This document shows positions 18,546 to 26,422 of a stretch of DNA of 64,000 nucleotides, in pieces. Each line of letters starts with the position of its first letter. The stretch's first letter is position 1. A model generated the notes under the pieces. The model was not told where the DNA came from, did not search any database, and saw nothing but the letters and a program-made list of their open reading frames with translations. The stretch comes from Pseudomonadota bacterium. Its GTDB lineage: Bacteria; Desulfobacterota; Desulfobacteria; Desulfobacterales; RPRI01. The stretch covers positions 1-64,000 of the forward strand of contig JAHJRK010000203.1 in NCBI GenBank assembly GCA_018830925.1. Reading direction: 5' to 3'. The position numbers and the translations under genes are program-made.

Positions 18546-19766
18546 ATGCTTTCCAGGGAAACATATCTTCGCATATGGAACGAATTGGTCAAGGAAAAGG
18601 CCATGATTTTTTTTTCCGGACCCCGGCAGTCCGGAAAAACGACTCTTGCCAAGATCATCGCCGGTTCCTTCGCAAACAGCTTGTATTTCAACTGGGACAT
18701 CCAGGAACACCGGACACGTTTCCTCCGGAACCATCGTTTCTTCGAAAGCGTAGAGCGCAAAGACGGCTCTATTCCGCTGATCATATTCGATGAAATCCAT
18801 AAGTATCGGGATTGGAAAAATGCCCTCAAGGGAATCTACGACGAATTTAAAGACGAGTATCGATTTCTCGTATCCGGAAGCGGCAGGCTCGATCTCTATC
18901 AAAAAGGCGGGGATTCTCTTGCCGGACGCTATTATAACTTTCATCTATTTCCTTTGACGATTGCGGAACTGGGAGGCCGAAACAGGAATTTCGAAGATTT
19001 TCGCCGCGATCCCCTGCGAATAGATATGGATCGGCTGGAGGAGCTGCAGGTGATCTGGACAAGGCTCTCCGAGTTGACGGGATTTCCCGAACCCTACCTT
19101 TCCGGCAAGCAGACCGCCTACCGTCGTTGGTCAAACACCTATGCCAGCCAGTTGATCCGGGAGGATATTCGGGACGTCGTAGATATAAAGGCGGTTCAAA
19201 GCCTGGAATCGCTCTATCTGCTCCTTCCCTCCAAAGTCGGCAGCACGCTATCCGTTTCTTCCCTGGCCGAGGACGTGAGAGTTTCCTACAATTCCGTGCG
19301 CAATTGGCTCGACGTCTTCGAGCGATTTTACCTGGTCTTCGGGATCACCACCTGGACGGAAAAGATAGCTCGGGCTATTCAGAAAGAAAGAAAATTTTAC
19401 CTGTGGGATTACCCGCGGATCAAGGACCCGGCGGTGCGTCTTGAAAATATGGCGGCGGCGGAGCTGTGGCGGGCGGTAACACTATGGAATGATTTGGGCT
19501 ATGGGCGTTTCAGCCTCCACTTCGTCAGAGACAAGGCCAATCGGGAAGTGGATTTCCTGATCGCCGACGACAATGAGCCTTTCTTGTTGATTGAGGTGAA
19601 ACAGACCGAGACCGAACCGTCGAAGCCGCTTCTCTTTTTTCAGGAACGACTGGGGACTCCGGCCGTTCAGCTTACCTCCGAAGGCACATCCTACTGGCTT
19701 TACGGCACAGGGTCACAGAAGGTTCTTGTAGCCCCTGCCGCCGCCTGGCTTTCTCAACTCCCGTAA
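18546..19766 (+). CDS. AAA ATPase with C-terminal DUF4143 domain
   Basis: 406 aa. The N-terminal P-loop ATPase has Walker A GPRQSGKT (25-32) and Walker B LIIFDEIH (78-85), then VSGSGRLDLYQKGGDSLAGR (sensor and Arg region). The second half carries the DUF4143 pattern: winged helix at about 215-255 and a restriction-endonuclease-like stretch NREVDFLIAD…LIEVKQTE near 330-365. This is a very common bacterial family of unknown role. It is the only plus-strand gene in a run of minus-strand chemosensory genes and is flanked by repeats, so it may have been inserted. No clear ribosome-binding site is seen. Confidence 0.85.
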   Translation: MLSRETYLRIWNELVKEKAMIFFSGPRQSGKTTLAKIIAGSFANSLYFNWDIQEHRTRFLRNHRFFESVERKDGSIPLIIFDEIHKYRDWKNALKGIYDEFKDEYRFLVSGSGRLDLYQKGGDSLAGRYYNFHLFPLTIAELGGRNRNFEDFRRDPLRIDMDRLEELQVIWTRLSELTGFPEPYLSGKQTAYRRWSNTYASQLIREDIRDVVDIKAVQSLESLYLLLPSKVGSTLSVSSLAEDVRVSYNSVRNWLDVFERFYLVFGITTWTEKIARAIQKERKFYLWDYPRIKDPAVRLENMAAAELWRAVTLWNDLGYGRFSLHFVRDKANREVDFLIADDNEPFLLIEVKQTETEPSKPLLFFQERLGTPAVQLTSEGTSYWLYGTGSQKVLVAPAAAWLSQLP

Positions 19767-19918
19767 TGAAAGGCCATTGGTTGGAAGCTGTTGGGGGCGG
19801 GTGTGAGACTGCCCCTGGTTCTTCCTGGTCTTCAGGAAATCTATGTGAATACGGCGACATCAGGTTGGTGCGAACAAGGCAGAAGACCGGATAGCCTACA
19901 GCCTATCTCCCTGAGCAG

Positions 19919-22345
19919 TTAAAAATCTTTGAATTCTTCATCCCCCGTATGTGTGAGCTTCTTGGGATTGACTTCCTTTGCTGCAAAAGCAGCAGCCTCT
20001 TTTTTCTTATGATGGGGTATTCTTGCAGCAGGTTTGCGTGTTTCCCTGACCCCTGACCCCTTACCATTGGCATTGCCCCCGACAATAGCGACAAGTGCTT
20101 CCACAAAACCCTTCATCTCCTGCGCCTGGGCGTTCATCTCTTCGGAAGCGCTGGCAGATTCCTCGGCATTGGCAGCATTCTGCTGAACTACCTTGTCCAT
20201 TTCGCTCACAGCTTTGTTGACCTGGTCGATTCCCTGGGACTGTTCGTTGGATGCGGCGGCGATTTCACCGACAAGCTGGGCCACCTTGCTCGAACTCTCG
20301 GCCACTTTAACGAATGCTTCATTGGTTCTGGTAACCAGTGCCGATCCGTCTTTCACCTTCTTGACGGTTTCTTCGATCAGGTTGGCAGTGTTTTTGGCTG
20401 CATCGGCAGCCCTCATGGCAAGATTCCGGACTTCATCGGCAACAACCGCGAATCCGGCTCCGGCTTCCCCGGCCCTTGCAGCCTCAACCGCCGCGTTCAG
20501 TGCCAGCAGATTCGTCTGGAAAGCGATCTCGTCTATTGTTTTAATGATCTTGGCCGTTTCCTCGCTTGCATTGGAGATTTCCTTCATGGACTCTGTCAGG
20601 CTGACCATGGACTCATTGGCTGTTCCAACCATCTGCTTTGCTTCTTTCATGAGATTATCGGCCTGGGTTGCATTATCAGCGTTCTGCTTGGTCATGGAGG
20701 ACATCTCTTCCAGAGCCGATGCTGTTTCCTCGATGCTCGCCGCCTGCTCGGATGCCCCTTCGGCTAGAGACTGGCTGGATGATGAAACCTGAGCCGAAGC
20801 CGAAGCTACCTGATCGGCCCCTTCCGTGAGCCCTTCCACCGCACAATTAATGGGTTTGGTGATTGATCTGCTTATCATTACAGCCATGAACAATGTGATA
20901 ATGAAGATCAATCCTCCAATGATCATGACTGTTCGCATCATCCCTTTGGCTGCACTGTTAAGCGATGCGACAACGCTATCCTGATTTACACCGGCTTTCG
21001 AAACCTCCTTATTGCTTTCTTCCATGTGTTTGGCGGTAATGCTGCGCATTTGCCTGTTCAGGGTCTCCAGCTCTTCGGCATTACTGATTGATGCCTTCAC
21101 TATTTCCGAAACTCCCCCTTTGCCGGAGAATGCATTTTGGACTGTGGATACCGCGCTCATATAGGCATTGATTATTTGCAGTTCATGGGCAAGTTTACTA
21201 TCTTTTTTGAGTAAGCCCCGCAAATTCTGACCGACATTGTTTGCTTCTTTGAAGAGGGCCCCTATGCTGGAGATATAATGATTGAAATCGCTCATATTCT
21301 TTGCATAAGCGCAATTATTGATCTGCGTCACAAGGGATGCGTTCAGCAAAGACAATCCGGATACCAACGATAAAATATTATTGGTGTTTCTGAACTCGTC
21401 GATATTATTTCCCATCGCCACAGTGTTCGTCTTTAATTCGTTATTCGCATTATTTATTTCCTTTTCTATTGTCGGCAGGATATACGATAGTGCGTACCCC
21501 GCTTCCTTTGCCATGACCTCTACTTTCTCTTTCAGCGCCTCCTCCTCATCACTGATGTATTTGAGCTGCAGAAATGCTATCCCTCCGCTCGCGGTCACCT
21601 TTTCATTCAATGCCGCAAGTTTTTGCACGATTTCATTTGCGGTCTTATCCATGCCCTTCAGATTCTTAAGCGCCTGAGTCGCCACCTTGGTGGCGCCGGC
21701 AAAATTATCCCTGAGTCCTGCTACCGAACGTTTATCATTGGTCACAGGGATTTTTGAGATGAACAAGTTCATGTCTTTCAAACCATCTCTGACCGTGATC
21801 AGGTTATTTAACTGCTGGTTAGAGGTTGTGAGATTATTTACACCCGTTAAAAGTGTGCCTGAGCCCTTTTTTTGAAGGCTCCCAACGAATTCATCGATCT
21901 TTTTGGACACATCCGACAACCTTTCCCGGATGGATTTTGAAGCGGTAAGCACTGCTCCCTGCGCAATTATTTTACGTTCGCTGATATCCAGGACATCCTT
22001 TGTTACTTTAGAAATTGCCTTGTCCTCCGAATAACGTTCACCCTTCAATGTCGCCATTTCCTCCGCGGCCTTAATAACGTTTCTGAGCGATTCATGAACG
22101 GCCGGGGCCATTTTTTTAAGCTCGTCCTGTGTTCCGGACGAGGAAAAGTTCACAAGGTTTGTCGCATGCACCTGAAGTTCTCTCTGCTGATGCAACGCCT
22201 TTAATTGGTAAGGGGAGGTTTTTTGTGTAAGTTCATTAATGTTCCGGTTTACAATCCTCACATTAATCAGGACGGAAACAAGAATAATAGATATGGCTGT
22301 TAAAATCACCCCAGCATTTAATGAGAGTTTTGCTTTTATTGACAT
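19919..22345 (-). CDS. Methyl-accepting chemotaxis protein with very large helical periplasmic domain
   Basis: 808 aa from the ATG at 22345, chosen because GGAGGAGG lies 7-14 bases upstream; an ATG at 22366 would place that site inside the gene. TM1 is at about 8-26 and TM2 at about 475-497, leaving about 450 periplasmic residues, nearly all helical, with no family I recognise. HAMP and the standard signalling tip follow, then a linker and GDEEFKDF. The substrate-binding protein gene lies 62 bp upstream, so the sensor may read a loaded binding protein. Near the C-terminus [10 protein letters not shown] is translated type A heptad repeat (20045-20064). Confidence 0.92.
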   Translation of the reverse strand: MSIKAKLSLNAGVILTAISIILVSVLINVRIVNRNINELTQKTSPYQLKALHQQRELQVHATNLVNFSSSGTQDELKKMAPAVHESLRNVIKAAEEMATLKGERYSEDKAISKVTKDVLDISERKIIAQGAVLTASKSIRERLSDVSKKIDEFVGSLQKKGSGTLLTGVNNLTTSNQQLNNLITVRDGLKDMNLFISKIPVTNDKRSVAGLRDNFAGATKVATQALKNLKGMDKTANEIVQKLAALNEKVTASGGIAFLQLKYISDEEEALKEKVEVMAKEAGYALSYILPTIEKEINNANNELKTNTVAMGNNIDEFRNTNNILSLVSGLSLLNASLVTQINNCAYAKNMSDFNHYISSIGALFKEANNVGQNLRGLLKKDSKLAHELQIINAYMSAVSTVQNAFSGKGGVSEIVKASISNAEELETLNRQMRSITAKHMEESNKEVSKAGVNQDSVVASLNSAAKGMMRTVMIIGGLIFIITLFMAVMISRSITKPINCAVEGLTEGADQVASASAQVSSSSQSLAEGASEQAASIEETASALEEMSSMTKQNADNATQADNLMKEAKQMVGTANESMVSLTESMKEISNASEETAKIIKTIDEIAFQTNLLALNAAVEAARAGEAGAGFAVVADEVRNLAMRAADAAKNTANLIEETVKKVKDGSALVTRTNEAFVKVAESSSKVAQLVGEIAAASNEQSQGIDQVNKAVSEMDKVVQQNAANAEESASASEEMNAQAQEMKGFVEALVAIVGGNANGKGSGVRETRKPAARIPHHKKKEAAAFAAKEVNPKKLTHTGDEEFKDF

Positions 22346-22407
22346 TAGAACCTCCTCCCTTTCCAATTAACAAAGAATCCAAAAGGGCTTGTAAACTTAA
22401 GATGTTG

Positions 22408-23685
22408 TTATTCTTCAAGAGTGAGCGGTGCGCCGACTTTTGTCCTCACGGCTTTCCAGTCTGCAGACGTAATTGCGGCATCCTCACCTTTCATTTTGCT
22501 GAGGATTTCATAAAAGTCGAGCTGGTATTTATCTTTTTTGACTTCAGCCGCCGGTTTACACTTTACGGCATAAACTGTCTGAACAGACTGATGATCCCAG
22601 TCCCTCCAATATTGTTCATCCTTCAAACCAATATATTTATGTCCTTCCAGCGCCTTGATCAACGCCGGGGTATCGAAGGTCTTGGCCCGTTCCACCGCTT
22701 CTTTAAACTGATACATGATGACGTAAGCGGATGCGCCTGAAGTGGAAGGATACCGCTTGTATGCTGCTTCAAATTTATTTACAAAAGCGATTCCATTCGC
22801 TTGATTCAGCTCAGAAGGCAACCGCCAGTACCAGGGAGTTGCACTGATGACTCCTTCCATTGCCTCAGGGCTGGCGCCCTCAGCCATATCAATCGTCATA
22901 TTCGGAACGACGATCTGCATCTTGCTTTTTAACCCCATCTCGTATGCCTGTTTTACGGCGATCTCCATATCCTTTCCAAACAATACGAGGACAAGGACGC
23001 CAGGGTCTGCCTCTTTCGCAAGACTCAGAACATTCTTAAAATCGGCTGTTCCTAATTTCGTGAGAATCCCCTTATGCCTGTCTTTGTCAACGGTATTCGT
23101 ATAACGTCTGAATACATCCTCAGTTGTCCAGCCCCAGGTATAATCTGCGGTGATATAAAAATATTTTTTCCCATCAAAATACTTTGTAAGATAATCCGAC
23201 AGCGCTCTGGCTGCCATTCCCGAGTCGTAACATTCCCTGAATATATACTTGTGCCCCTCTTCGCCGGTTGTTTCGGTGGAATAGGTTAAAGTCCCAAAAA
23301 AGAGTTTCTTCTTTTCTTTTGCGACTTTTCCTGATGCGATCGCAACGCCGCTGGAAGAGCCGCCAAACATCATCTGGACGCCTTCTTTATCATAAAGCTC
23401 GATGGCATTCTCTTTGGCAATTTTTGCATTGCTTTTGGTGTCCCTGTAAACCAGCTGAATCTTTTTCCCCAATATTCCTCCTGCCGCGTTGATCTCTTCC
23501 ATGGCAAGTTCTGCGGCGCGGCGCTGATCCAACCCCTGCTTTGAATATGGGCCTGTCTCCGGATAATTCAGACCGATCTTCACCACTTCATCAGCCGATA
23601 TGGCCGGTTGAAGACCAAACAGACAAAAACACATAAGACTTAACATAGCGATAATACAGGTTAAAGATGTTTTTCTTTTTTTCAT
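22408..23685 (-). CDS. Periplasmic branched-chain-amino-acid-type substrate-binding protein
   Basis: 425 aa from the ATG at 23685, which has AAGGGGGTT upstream. An upstream in-frame ATG at 23727 is less likely. A signal peptide (lysine-rich start, hydrophobic core to …QPAISADE) is followed by the Peripla_BP_6 fold: VKIGLNYPETGPYSKQG, EEINAAGGILGKKIQLVY and SSSGVAIASGK. This LivJ/amide-binding family captures amino acids, amides or similar. No ABC permease or ATPase gene is next to it. The next gene is an MCP, so a chemoreceptor accessory role is more likely than transport (inference). Promoters of the sigma-28/sigma-54 module type lie upstream. Confidence 0.88.
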   Translation of the reverse strand: MKKRKTSLTCIIAMLSLMCFCLFGLQPAISADEVVKIGLNYPETGPYSKQGLDQRRAAELAMEEINAAGGILGKKIQLVYRDTKSNAKIAKENAIELYDKEGVQMMFGGSSSGVAIASGKVAKEKKKLFFGTLTYSTETTGEEGHKYIFRECYDSGMAARALSDYLTKYFDGKKYFYITADYTWGWTTEDVFRRYTNTVDKDRHKGILTKLGTADFKNVLSLAKEADPGVLVLVLFGKDMEIAVKQAYEMGLKSKMQIVVPNMTIDMAEGASPEAMEGVISATPWYWRLPSELNQANGIAFVNKFEAAYKRYPSTSGASAYVIMYQFKEAVERAKTFDTPALIKALEGHKYIGLKDEQYWRDWDHQSVQTVYAVKCKPAAEVKKDKYQLDFYEILSKMKGEDAAITSADWKAVRTKVGAPLTLEE

Positions 23686-23727
23686 GGACAACCCCCTTGG
23701 ATTTGATGGTTTGAATTTATGTAACAT
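23686..23727 (-). other. Relic of an MCP 2-like gene start in the substrate-binding-protein leader
   Basis: The leader reads ATGTTACATAAATTCAAA, the same six codons (MLHKFK) that begin MCP 2 at 18020. It runs in frame with the binding-protein gene. The promoter module and the first codons of an MCP thus seem to have been placed in front of this gene by recombination. Confidence 0.6.
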
Positions 23728-23754
23728 AACAGCCTCTCGTTCTTATTATTCTTA

Positions 23755-23782
23755 TTATCGGTATGAAATCAAAAAAACTTTA
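23755..23782 (-). promoter_or_regulatory. Sigma-28 promoter of the binding protein-MCP 3 operon
   Basis: Minus strand: TAAA (23782-23779), 16 bases, ACCGATAA (23762-23755). Confidence 0.75.
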
Positions 23783-23795
23783 GTTAACGCGCTTA

Positions 23796-23876
23796 CACCC
23801 CTCAAGGGAGTACTGGAAAGAGCACCCCTCAAGGGAGTACTGGAAAGAGCACCCCTCAAGGGGGTACTGAAATGAG
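23796..23876. repeat. Three 27-bp tandem repeats inside the promoter module
   Basis: Units start at 23796, 23823 and 23850 (CACCCCTCAAGGGAGTACTG then GAAAGAG). The first two are identical and the third has three changes. They lie between the sigma-28 and sigma-54 boxes. The core CCTCAAGGGGGTACT also occurs inverted at about 32164-32178. Confidence 0.85.
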
Positions 23877-23897
23877 TCCCGCTTATTCTGCAATGTT

Positions 23898-23913
23898 GCA
23901 AATTGGGTGCCAG
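23898..23913 (-). promoter_or_regulatory. Sigma-54 site upstream of the binding-protein operon
   Basis: Minus strand CTGGCACCCAATTTGC, with correct GG/GC spacing. The distance to the sigma-28 box is longer than in the other modules because of the 27-bp repeats. Confidence 0.65.
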
Positions 23914-24400
23914 GGGTTCCGCCAAAGTGATTGGCGGACCTTCGGCGGGGGGCAGGAGTCGGAGGTCAGTGGTCGGGGGTCAGTTGTCAGGGGTTCCGCC
24001 ATGGTGATTGGCGGACCTTCGGCGGGGGTCGTGAGGCGGAGGGGGGGACTTGAGCTGAAACAGCGAGCGAAATAAAAATTGACCTTATTCCCTACGGTCG
24101 AAGATTCCCCGTAGCTTGCTGCGATGAGCTTGAATAAATTGACGCTGACGTCAACAACTTGACGTTTATGTCAATGGGAGCAGGGATTTCCGCCAACCAG
24201 TATGGAGGACGGACCTTCGGCGGGAGGCGGAAGGTTTTTTCATTCTGACTCCTGAACCGAAACAGCGAGCGCATTCCCCGCTGCTTGCGGCGGGGTTAGC
24301 GAGCAAATTAAAAACGGATTATATTCCTTACGGTCGAAGATTCCCCGCCCGCTCTGCGGCGGGGAGCTTCAATTCCGGCTCCTGGCTCCGAAGTAGTTAT
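23914..24400. repeat. Dense mosaic of dispersed repeats downstream of cheR
   Basis: Holds CCGCCA/TGGCGG palindromes with ACCTTCGGCGGGG tails (23916-23962, 23995-24030, 24187-24225) and type A units (23955-23990). It also holds ACAGCGAGCG repeats with GAAGATTCCCC…GGGGAGCTTC stems (24050-24135, 24250-24375) and TTGACGTTTATGTCAA. No coding sequence. The stem just after cheR (24337-24372, GC-rich, no T-run for the minus strand) is not a typical terminator. Confidence 0.7.
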
Positions 24401-24401
24401 A

Positions 24402-25160
24402 TTATTCTTTCCTGTAGATACTCGGCTGGATATACTTGAAAGGATGGTCAATGGTATTAAGGCTTTCGGCGCCGCCGATAATAAAATAGCCGGACGGTTT
24501 CAATGCGCCGCACAGTTTGTTTGTTATTTGTGCCCTTGTGACGTTATCAAAGTATATAAATACGTTTCTGCAAAAAATAACGTCAAATTCCCGGGATGGT
24601 ATCGGATCGACGAGCAGGTTATATCGCTGAAAGGTAACCATTTGCTTTATTTCTTTTTTTAGACGGACATGGTTATCCCATTTGTCCGAACCTTTCTGGA
24701 AATATTTCTTAAGCATGTGAGGAGGCAGGCTCTTTGTTTTTTCAATGGAATAGATGCCGTTTTGTCCGATTTCCAGCATTCTGGTCGATATGTCCGATGC
24801 CAGTATGGTCGGCCTGAATCCTTTTTCAAGACAGTAGATTGCGACGGAATAAGGTTCTTCACCGCTTGATGAGGCGGCGGACCATATCTTTAAGTGGTCT
24901 GTCCTGAGATGTTCGAAATGATGACTTTCTCTGAAGAAATATGTGTGATTGGTGGATATGGCATCCAGAAAGTTCATCAGTTCCAGTGCGTCGTTTTCAA
25001 GAACTTTTAAATATTCGGCGATGGAGTCAATTCCTGTTGAGCGCAGCCGCTTTGAAAGGCGCGCCTGCAGAAGCTGCTGTTTGCCGTCATGAAGGTTAAT
25101 TCCACACTCACTATATACCAGTTCGCAGAATTTCTTGAACTGTCCGGAAGTCATGTTCAT
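24402..25160 (-). CDS. cheR: Chemotaxis receptor methyltransferase CheR
   Basis: 252 aa. The N-terminal helical domain (FKKFCELVYSECGINL, LLQARLSKRLR, STNHTYFFRE) and the SAM-binding domain (IWSAASSSGEEPYS, ASDISTRMLE, FDVIFCRNVFIYFD) are clear. It methylates MCP glutamates with S-adenosylmethionine, opposed by CheB. It is 20-30 residues shorter than usual: between FEHLRTDH and LKIWSA the usual 10-15-residue linker is missing. All SAM-site motifs are intact, so activity is likely. It is transcribed away from the main che operon, and a weak sigma-28-like sequence may lie in its leader. Confidence 0.93.
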   Translation of the reverse strand: MNMTSGQFKKFCELVYSECGINLHDGKQQLLQARLSKRLRSTGIDSIAEYLKVLENDALELMNFLDAISTNHTYFFRESHHFEHLRTDHLKIWSAASSSGEEPYSVAIYCLEKGFRPTILASDISTRMLEIGQNGIYSIEKTKSLPPHMLKKYFQKGSDKWDNHVRLKKEIKQMVTFQRYNLLVDPIPSREFDVIFCRNVFIYFDNVTRAQITNKLCGALKPSGYFIIGGAESLNTIDHPFKYIQPSIYRKE

Positions 25161-25593
25161 TTTTTTGTTACCTTATCGTTTATCCTATCATTCACAAAGA
25201 GACTTAAAGCAATGTTTGTACCATTAGCCGCATCCGACTTGAGCGGATTCGTGACCTTCGTTGCGAAAATTCAGAGCTTTTGCTGGCCCCATCAATTCTG
25301 ACAGGGAAAAACCGGGACGGCAAAGAATCACATGGGAAATTATTTCCTGTTTTCCGGTATAAAATAGGTTTGACTAAAGAAATGGCGCAGATGTCAAATA
25401 AATGACGTTTACGTTAACAGGAACAGAGGCCAGGGGTCAGGGGACAGGTTTACTGAACAAGATGAACGTATCATTTGAAAAGACGAACGTCGAACATCGA
25501 ATGTGGAATAGGAAACAGGATTACTGAAGAAAATGAATGTTCATCTTTCAAAACACTCCTGGCCACTGATCCCTGTTCCATGACCACTGTTCT
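25161..25593. other. Divergent gap between cheR and the che operon
   Basis: Contains the AAATGACGTTTACGTTAACA repeat (about 25401-25420), short type A units (25428-25447) and a type C stretch (25484-25512: GAACGTCGAACATCGAATG). No gene is seen. Confidence 0.5.
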
Positions 25594-25610
25594 TTGGTAC
25601 AATGTTTGCA
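25594..25610 (+). promoter_or_regulatory. Sigma-54 promoter of the chemotaxis operon
   Basis: TTGGTACAATGTTTGCA: GG at 25596-25597 and GC at 25608-25609, 12 bases apart. It lies 70 bp before the PilZ gene, which has its own GGAGG site. Confidence 0.75.
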
Positions 25611-25680
25611 CTCATTATTTGCGGTTATTTTCCTGTCGGGTGTAACAAATCAATTATCGGAAGGGAAGAGGAGGTGCAGA

Positions 25681-26273
25681 TGATTTCGAACGAAAGTGAA
25701 TTGCGTTCGGACGTGAGGGGAGATTTTTCATATACCGTTGAATATGAAATTATCACTCCCGAAGAATTTCATTCAATCAGAGAAAAGACTTTTCGACCGC
25801 TGAACCCTGATATGGAAAAACTAAAGATTGGCCGGGCACGATCCGATAACGATAATATGGATGCAGGTTTTGTAATCAACGACAATATGGCGGAATTTTT
25901 TGTCAGAATGGATGAAAAATTGGACCGCATCTTGTTAATGTTATCAAAAAACGAGGTATTTTCAGGATGTTCGGGTCAAGGAACAGGTAATAATATCAGT
26001 GCGTCAGGAATGAATATCTGTATAGACAGACCGGTTAAGCAAGGTCAGATCGTTCATGCTAATATAGTCCTTTCTAAATTACCTTTCTTCTGTATAGACG
26101 TTTATGGCGAAATAATTCGTATTGACGCATTAAAGGAAAAAGACGCGCCCTTATGTCAGGTCGGGATAAAATTTCTAAACCTTGATGAAATCGGAAGGGA
26201 AAAAATTGTCGCTTATATTTTTCAGCAGCAGAGAGAGGCCATTCGAAAAAGTAAAAATGCGGCAGATCAATAG
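25681..26273 (+). CDS. PilZ-domain (c-di-GMP-binding) protein
   Basis: 197 aa from the ATG at 25681, which is preceded by GAAGAGGAGG; upstream in-frame starts at 25602 overlap the promoter. The PilZ signature is split. RSDVRGDFSYTVEYEII (9-25) supplies the Arg-rich loop. About 75 residues later NISASGMNI gives the N/DxSxxG element, followed by beta-strands IVHANIVLS and VYGEIIRID. PilZ proteins bind cyclic-di-GMP and often adjust flagellar function. As first gene of the che operon it may tune motility. The long acidic insertion (about 26-95) is unusual. Confidence 0.75.
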
Positions 26274-26275
26274 CG

Positions 26276-26372
26276 ATAAAGGCTATAGGTGGACAGGCCG
26301 AAGGCTGAAGGTGAAAGCTAAAAGCCTAACAGCCTGCAAACTAAAAGCCTACAGCCTAACAACCTATCTATC
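26276..26372. repeat. Type B heptad repeat with hairpin potential, before cheA
   Basis: AGGCTAT/AGGCCGA/AGGCTGA units are followed by inverted AGCCTAA/AGCCTGC/AGCCTAC units. The transcript could form a long imperfect stem between the PilZ gene and cheA. Confidence 0.7.
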
Positions 26373-26422
26373 TGCGGATATCGGCGAAAATCCGCGGCTT
26401 AATTAATTAAAGGGCAGAATTG

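Noticed and set aside
24337..24372. Terminator after cheR
   Set aside because: GC-rich stem is part of the dispersed GAAGATTCCCC repeat and lacks a T-run on the minus strand.
25161..25200. Sigma-28 promoter for cheR
   Set aside because: TTTAAG…AGGATAA has poor -35 and -10 matches compared with the five clear copies; kept only as a remark.
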